Assembly (NCBI GenBank): GCA_947625765.1
Contig: CANQPP010000003.1
Span: 1 to 64,000 of the forward strand
DNA: 64,000 nucleotides
Direction: 5' to 3'
DNA from: an uncultured Clostridia bacterium
GTDB lineage: Bacteria; Bacillota; Clostridia; Christensenellales; UBA1750
Made by a program: the position numbers and the translations under genes. The notes beneath the pieces are model-generated. The model made no database searches and was not told the DNA's origin. It was given only the letters and a program-made list of their open reading frames with translations. Of the stretch, positions 60,080-64,000 are shown one piece after another. Every line of letters begins with the position of its first letter. Position 1 is the first letter of the stretch.

Positions 60080-60831
60080 TTCAGGCCTCCGTACTGCTTC
60101 TCGTCCACGGGCTCCAGCCATTCGTTGGAGGCGTTCTCCCCCGGAACTTCAATAGCGAGATGACTAAACCAGCTGTCCGGCGCGGCCCCGTGCCAGTGCT
60201 TGACGCCCGCGGGGATGTTCACGCAGTCGCCGGGCTTCATCTCCACGGCCTCTTTGCCCCATTTCTGGTAGTAGCCGCGGCCGCCCACGCAGATGAGGAT
60301 CTGCCCGCCGCCCTTGTCGGCGTTGTGGATATGCCAGTTGTTCCGGCAGCCCGGCTCGAATGTCACGTTGAAGATGCCGACCTGCTCCTTCGATACCGGC
60401 GCCAGGTAGCTCTGCCCGCTGAAATACTGCTTGAAGCCGTCGTTCGGCGCGCCGATGGGGAAAAGGATGGTGTTCTGATACCTGTCCTTTTCGGTCAGCG
60501 CGGGCTCCTTCTCGTCCCACACGTTCTTGGCCAGGCGGAACACCGCCCAGGCCTTGGGCCAGCCCACGTAGAAGCCGACGTGCGTCACTATGGCGGCGAT
60601 CTCGGCGCGGGTGACGCCGTGGGCCTTGGCGTTTTCCAGATGATAGGTGAGAGACGAATCGGTGATGCCCGAACTCATCAGCGCCACCACGGTGACGATG
60701 CAGCGGGTCTTTAGGTCTATATCGTGGTTGTTCCAGTTCTCGCCAAAGAGAACGTCGTCGTTATAGTGAGCAAAGTCCGGGGCAAATGTGCTCAGCTGGT
60801 CCCTGCCCGCGGTCTGCGTGATCTTTTCCAT
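60076..60831 (-). CDS. Carboxymuconolactone decarboxylase-cupin fusion protein
   Basis: A 251-residue protein. The N-terminal CMD/AhpD-like domain (about 1-115) has LKTRCIVTVVALMSSGI and VTHVGFYVGWPKAW, without the C-x2-C of active AhpD. The C-terminal cupin (about 130-240) has the metal set H-x-H in NNWHIHNADKGGGQIL and the second motif MKPGDCVNIPAGVKHWHG. Similar fusions occur beside flavodoxins and aldo/keto reductases in Firmicutes. I chose ATG 60831 with AAGGAG upstream; the longer frame is a shadow inside the AKR gene. Confidence 0.85.
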   Translation of the reverse strand: MEKITQTAGRDQLSTFAPDFAHYNDDVLFGENWNNHDIDLKTRCIVTVVALMSSGITDSSLTYHLENAKAHGVTRAEIAAIVTHVGFYVGWPKAWAVFRLAKNVWDEKEPALTEKDRYQNTILFPIGAPNDGFKQYFSGQSYLAPVSKEQVGIFNVTFEPGCRNNWHIHNADKGGGQILICVGGRGYYQKWGKEAVEMKPGDCVNIPAGVKHWHGAAPDSWFSHLAIEVPGENASNEWLEPVDEKQYGGLK

Positions 60832-60845
60832 GTCTCTTTTCTCCT

Positions 60846-61856
60846 TTACACTACGTTTCCGGCCTTCTGCTTGCCGTTCTGGGCCATCACGCCCACCAGC
60901 GCGTGGGGCACGTACAGCTCCTCCAGATAGTCGATCTCGTCCTGCGTGAGCTCCAGCTCCACCGCTTTCGCCGCGCCTTCCACGTGGGTTCCCTTCGTCG
61001 CTCCCACCACCGGCGAGGCCACCTTCGTCAGCAGCCAAGCAAGGGACACCTCCGTCATGGACACGCCGCGCTTCTCGGCCAGCTCCGCCACGCGGGCGAT
61101 GATCTTCCCGTCCGCCTCGGCGGTGGCGTCGTATTTGAATTTGGCGTAGGAATCCTCTTGGAGGCGCTTGCTCGTCTCGCCGGGCCGCTTGGAGAGCCGC
61201 CCTCCGGCCAGCGCGCTGTACGGCGTCATGGCGATGTTCTGGTCCCTGCAGAAGGGGGCCATCTCGCGCTCCTCCTCCCGGGCGATGAGGTTGTAATGCC
61301 CCTGCACGGAGATGAACTCCGTGAGGCCGTGTTCGCGGGCGTAGAAGTTGGCCTTGGCCAGCTGCCAGGCGAAGCAGTTGGAGATGCCGATGTATCGCGC
61401 CTTGCCCGCCTTGACGACGGCGTCCAGCCCCTCCATGATCTCCTCCATGGGCGTGTGGTAGTCCCACATGTGGTAGATGTAAAGGTCCACATGGTCCAGC
61501 CCGAGGTTCTGAAGGCTCTGGTCCAGATAATTCTCAATGTGCTTCTGCCCGCTGACGCGTGCGTCGATCTCCGCCTGCGTGCGGGGCGTGAACTTGGTGG
61601 CGAGCACGACCTCATCCCGCTTGGCAAAATCCCGCAGCGCCTTGCCCACATAGCGCTCGCTGCTGCCGTTTTGGTAGACGATGGCGGTGTCGAAGAAGTT
61701 GATCCCGAGCTCAAGGCCACGCCGGATGATCCGCCTTGTCTGTTCCTCGTCCACCGTCCAGCTGTGCTGGCCCGTGGCGGCGTCGCCAAAGCCCATACAG
61801 CCCATGCAGATGCGGGAGACGGTGAGCTCGCTTTTCCCGAGCCGAACATACTTCAT
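60846..61856 (-). CDS. Aldo/keto reductase (AKR, YghZ/Tas-like)
   Basis: A 336-residue NADPH-dependent oxidoreductase. It has the Asp/Tyr of NFFDTAIVYQNGSSERYVG, the Lys of VVLATKFTPRT and the His of YIYHMWDYHTPM. ISNCFAWQLAKA and PYSALAGGRLSKRP are family stretches. It belongs to the larger-loop AKR group rather than to that of the 10.4-kb enzyme. It lies in a redox cluster transcribed toward lower coordinates from the TetR promoter. The substrate is unknown. Confidence 0.9.
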   Translation of the reverse strand: MKYVRLGKSELTVSRICMGCMGFGDAATGQHSWTVDEEQTRRIIRRGLELGINFFDTAIVYQNGSSERYVGKALRDFAKRDEVVLATKFTPRTQAEIDARVSGQKHIENYLDQSLQNLGLDHVDLYIYHMWDYHTPMEEIMEGLDAVVKAGKARYIGISNCFAWQLAKANFYAREHGLTEFISVQGHYNLIAREEEREMAPFCRDQNIAMTPYSALAGGRLSKRPGETSKRLQEDSYAKFKYDATAEADGKIIARVAELAEKRGVSMTEVSLAWLLTKVASPVVGATKGTHVEGAAKAVELELTQDEIDYLEELYVPHALVGVMAQNGKQKAGNVV

Positions 61857-61870
61857 GCCCTTGTATCTCC

Positions 61871-62350
61871 TTACAGGACGGACTCGGCCCAGGCCTTTAA
61901 GTCCTTCTCCGTCTGGCGGCCGTTCAGGAGCCTGCCCTCTACGATCTCAGCATCCGCCGCAACGGAGGGTTTCAGTCCCGCCACGGTCCTGCCGAAGCCG
62001 CTGCCGCCGGAGGTCGCAAACAGCACGATCTTCTTGCCGGAGAAGTTATAGCTCTCCAAAAAGCTGTTGATGATGGTCGGGGCCACGTACCACCAGATGG
62101 GGAAGCCCAGCAGGATGGTGTCGTAGGCCTCGATGTTCGCATCCTTGTCGGCCAGCGCGGGGCGGCTGGACTTATCGTTCATCTCGATAGAGCTGCGGGA
62201 CTTTTTGTCCATCCAGTTAAGGTCCGCCTTTGTGTAGGGCACCTGGGGCCTGATCTCATAGAGCTCCGCACCCGCGGCCTTTGCCAGTTCCTTTGCGACC
62301 TGCGCCGTGGTCCCGCTGGCGCTGAAATACGCGACCAATGTCTTGCTCAT
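61871..62350 (-). CDS. Flavodoxin
   Basis: A 159-residue cytoplasmic flavodoxin. TLVAYFSASGTTAQVAKELA is the FMN phosphate loop, FPIWWYVAPTIINSFLESYNFSGKK the second flavin loop, and GSGFGRTVAGLKP the third. It is close to the domain of the lipoprotein at 59.4 kb (same WW, ESY.F.GK and GSS/GGSGFG motifs), so a duplication is likely. It follows the TetR gene by 22 bp and precedes the AKR gene by 14 bp. Confidence 0.93.
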   Translation of the reverse strand: MSKTLVAYFSASGTTAQVAKELAKAAGAELYEIRPQVPYTKADLNWMDKKSRSSIEMNDKSSRPALADKDANIEAYDTILLGFPIWWYVAPTIINSFLESYNFSGKKIVLFATSGGSGFGRTVAGLKPSVAADAEIVEGRLLNGRQTEKDLKAWAESVL

Positions 62351-62372
62351 AGGTTTTCTCTCCTTTTTCGTT

Positions 62373-62996
62373 TTAGTCTCCCAGCAGTTTTCTTATGCAG
62401 TGGAAGCTGATCTCGTAGATGGACATGAACACGTAGTTGACGCCCGCCTCCTCCATCGCCGCCCGCTGCTTTGGGGTCACGTAGGTATAGGGGTAAATGC
62501 CGAACAGGAAGGGGAAAAAGGTGTAGATGAAGTCCTGCTTCTGCCGGATGCTCATCTCAGGGAAATACTGCGTCAGGCAGTCCATCACCGCGCGGATGGA
62601 GGCGCCGTAGGCGACCTTGAACGCCTCCAAATGCTCCGGCCGGCTGCCAGTCTCCATGTCGTAGTGGTTCATGGAGAGGATCTTCAGCAGCTGCGCCCGC
62701 TCCTCCAGGGAATGGGCCAGCATGGAGGCGAACTCGTCCTTCGTCATGGCCGGGACCTCCGCCATGGTTTTCTTGAGCGAGGCGATCCAAAGCTCGTACT
62801 CGCGCTTTAGGAGCGCTAAGAAGATTTCTTCCTTCGTCTGGAAGTAGTTGTAGATGGAGGTGCGCGTAAAGCTGGTGGCCCTGCCGATCTGGCCCATGGT
62901 GATCTCCTTAAAGCTCATCGTCTGGTAGAGCTTTTCGCAGGCGTTCACGATCTCCTCCCGCCGCGCCTCCGTCAGCTCCGGCGATCCCTTCGGCAT
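62373..62996 (-). CDS. TetR/AcrR family transcriptional regulator
   Basis: A 207-residue regulator. The helix-turn-helix is at about 14-60 with MGQIGRATSFTRTSIYNYFQTKEEIFLAL. The C-terminal ligand domain resembles the TetR members with a YTYVTPKQRAAMEEAG segment that often control flavodoxin/AKR clusters in Clostridia. I chose ATG 62996 (MPKGSPELTE) behind GGGAG. It is the first gene of the redox operon and is preceded by a promoter with two palindromes. Confidence 0.92.
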   Translation of the reverse strand: MPKGSPELTEARREEIVNACEKLYQTMSFKEITMGQIGRATSFTRTSIYNYFQTKEEIFLALLKREYELWIASLKKTMAEVPAMTKDEFASMLAHSLEERAQLLKILSMNHYDMETGSRPEHLEAFKVAYGASIRAVMDCLTQYFPEMSIRQKQDFIYTFFPFLFGIYPYTYVTPKQRAAMEEAGVNYVFMSIYEISFHCIRKLLGD

Positions 62997-63034
62997 CTGT
63001 TTTTCTCCCTTTCCGCGATGACGGGTCACATATT

Positions 63035-63086
63035 CTGACGACCTGTCAGCGTCTCTAAGCATAGCATCCTTCTGACAGCGTGTCAA
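63035..63086 (-). promoter_or_regulatory. TetR gene promoter with two candidate operators
   Basis: On the minus strand TTGACA (63081-63086) and TATGCT (63058-63063) are 17 bp apart. TGACA-GCG-TGTCA (63073-63085) overlaps the -35, and CTGAC-GACCT-GTCAG (63035-63049) lies just downstream of the start point. Both are perfect palindromes. Confidence 0.75.
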
Positions 63087-63103
63087 CACCTTTTGCAAAA
63101 AAT

Positions 63104-63157
63104 TTTTCGCCGCATAAAAATTCCCCCGGCCGCGGGGAACGCGGCGCAGGGGAAAAT
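63104..63157 (-). terminator. Terminator of the hydrolase gene
   Basis: On the minus strand TTCCCC and GGGGAA pair around an inner CCGCG/CGCGG stem, followed by TTTTTATG. Confidence 0.6.
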
Positions 63158-63168
63158 TTGTCCGTTTT

Positions 63169-64000
63169 TCAGGGAACGCGGGCGAATATGCGCACCAGCG
63201 GGCCTTTGGGCCTGTTTTCTACGACCGTCTCCGGCTGCGCGTCCGCCAGGAAGGAGAGCGCGCCGCCGCCAGCCCGCACGCTCGGCCGCCAGCCCTGCCC
63301 CTTGTCCTCGTTGACCACGTGCAGGCGGCAAGGCGCGCCGGTATAGTCCTCGCCCGTAAGGTAATAGTCCGCGCGGCAGTGCCAGGGCCAGCCCGGCCGC
63401 TTTTCCTGCCTGTCGCAGGCGCCGGGCTCCACCGCGCCGCGGAACCAGGGCGTCTGACTTTCCCCGGTGAAGGGCAGGTATTGCACGGTCTCACGCGGGC
63501 GGCAAAGGCGCTCAAAGCCCGTCAGCTCCACGTCCACACTCAAGAGCAGGTGCTTGCCCTGCAAAAAGGGGCGCAGCGCGTCCAGAAAGACGCGGTCCTC
63601 CCGGGCGTCGAAGCCATGCCCGGCTCCTTCCAGACGCACGAAGTCGCAGCGCCTCGGGGCCGCCTGCTCGTAGGCCTCAGCAGCCAAGACGGAATAGCGG
63701 ATGTCCACGCAGTCGTCGGCGTCGCCGTGCACGAGCAGCACCGGCCCCCGGTAGCGCCCGATGACCGCGTAGGGGTCGAAGCCCTGCATGCAGGCGGGGT
63801 ATTCCCTGCCGATCGTGCAGCGGCCGTCGGAGATGGTCTCCGGGATGTGTTCAGGGTCGAAGCGGAAGGCGAGCATCTTCCCCGCCCGCGCGTCGTCGGG
63901 TATGCAGAAGGCGGGGTAGAGTAGCACCAGCCCCTCGACCGCCTTGCCCAGTTCCGCGGCAGCCAGCGCGCTCACGAAGCCGCCCTGGCTCATCCCCAGC
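63169..64000 (-). CDS. Alpha/beta hydrolase fused to a DUF3237-like domain (5' end outside the window)
   Basis: At least 277 residues, running off the window edge. The first visible residues, LGMSQGGFVSALAA, are the nucleophile elbow G-x-S-x-G. The acid is probably in VLLVHGDADDCVDI, and the His in EGAGHGFDA. Residues after about 145 form a separate beta domain (LLLSVDVELTGFERL... HCRADYYLTGEDY... VRIFARVP) resembling DUF3237. No stop or start is seen at 64000, so the ATG at 63993 is not the true start. Substrates are unknown; an ester of a small acid or a lactone is plausible. Confidence 0.75.
   Translation of the reverse strand, partial: LGMSQGGFVSALAAAELGKAVEGLVLLYPAFCIPDDARAGKMLAFRFDPEHIPETISDGRCTIGREYPACMQGFDPYAVIGRYRGPVLLVHGDADDCVDIRYSVLAAEAYEQAAPRRCDFVRLEGAGHGFDAREDRVFLDALRPFLQGKHLLLSVDVELTGFERLCRPRETVQYLPFTGESQTPWFRGAVEPGACDRQEKRPGWPWHCRADYYLTGEDYTGAPCRLHVVNEDKGQGWRPSVRAGGGALSFLADAQPETVVENRPKGPLVRIFARVP

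Overview
The window is a GC-rich stretch of a spore-forming Firmicute, most likely a high-GC gut Clostridia lineage (Oscillospirales or Christensenellales type; this placement is inference, not demonstrated). The evidence is a spoVAC-spoVAD-spoVAE cluster, an intact sigK, bofA and spoIID, a DnaD/DnaI-type helicase-loading pair, a FabK-based type II fatty acid synthase operon, a zinc-ribbon L33 with secE and nusG, and clear sigma-A promoters. About 75 protein genes, one tRNA and many terminators can be supported.

Layout. 1-5.2 kb: VOC protein, AEC permease, a decayed ORF, a DegV protein, a polysaccharide deacetylase lipoprotein and a YfcE-like phosphodiesterase. 5.2-7.3 kb (minus): spoVA genes for dipicolinate transport. 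7.5-11.2 kb: Rrf2 regulator, D-lyxose isomerase family protein, NifS, NifU and an aldo/keto reductase. 11.3-21.9 kb: one complete fatty acid operon, fabT(MarR)-fabH-acp-fabK-fabD-fabG-fabF-accB-fabZ-accC-accD-accA, ending in a DegV (FakB-like) gene. 22.0-24.4 kb (minus): feoA-feoB plus a 42-aa Cys-rich Feo-associated membrane peptide. 24.6-27.2 kb (minus): a Cys-rich probable spore protein, BofA and SpoIID. 27.4-29.9 kb: rpmG-secE-nusG-rplK-rplA with a candidate L1 autoregulatory leader. 29.9-30.4 kb: a tandem array of ~140-bp units. 30.4-36.2 kb: M1 peptidase, DnaD- and DnaI-like proteins, SigK and a ferredoxin-like protein. 36.2-43.9 kb (minus): LacZ, then a lysine-riboswitch operon dapA-dapB::ACT-MFS-vanZ. 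44.0-46.7 kb: DUF3787-like spore surface protein, GNAT, Nif3, Ogt and YbjQ. 46.8-48.6 kb: no genes, but a striking array of hairpin modules ending beside tRNA-Arg. 48.8-51.1 kb: a frameshifted GH2 glycosidase. 51.3-53.2 kb: an AT-rich island of five small genes, including a JAMM peptidase and an 11-residue-repeat protein. 53.3-59.3 kb: DUF2812/PadR pair, an ABC transporter (three permeases plus an ATPase), PNPOx, MarR and TSCPD proteins. 59.4-64 kb (minus): flavodoxins, CMD-cupin, aldo/keto reductase, TetR and a hydrolase cut by the window edge.

How it fits together. DapA/DapB make the lysine and dipicolinate precursor, and SpoVA moves dipicolinate into the spore. SigK, BofA and SpoIID serve the mother-cell programme. 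The Rrf2-NifS-NifU set builds Fe-S clusters and FeoAB supplies iron. The fab/acc operon makes malonyl-CoA and elongates fatty acids, and its terminal DegV may handle exogenous fatty acids.

The strongest unusual items are the hairpin array with compensatory arm changes (46.8-48.6 kb), the AT-rich JAMM island, the DapB fusion to two ACT-like domains behind a lysine riboswitch, and the L1-site mimic upstream of rplK. No homology search was run. All family names come from reading the sequences.
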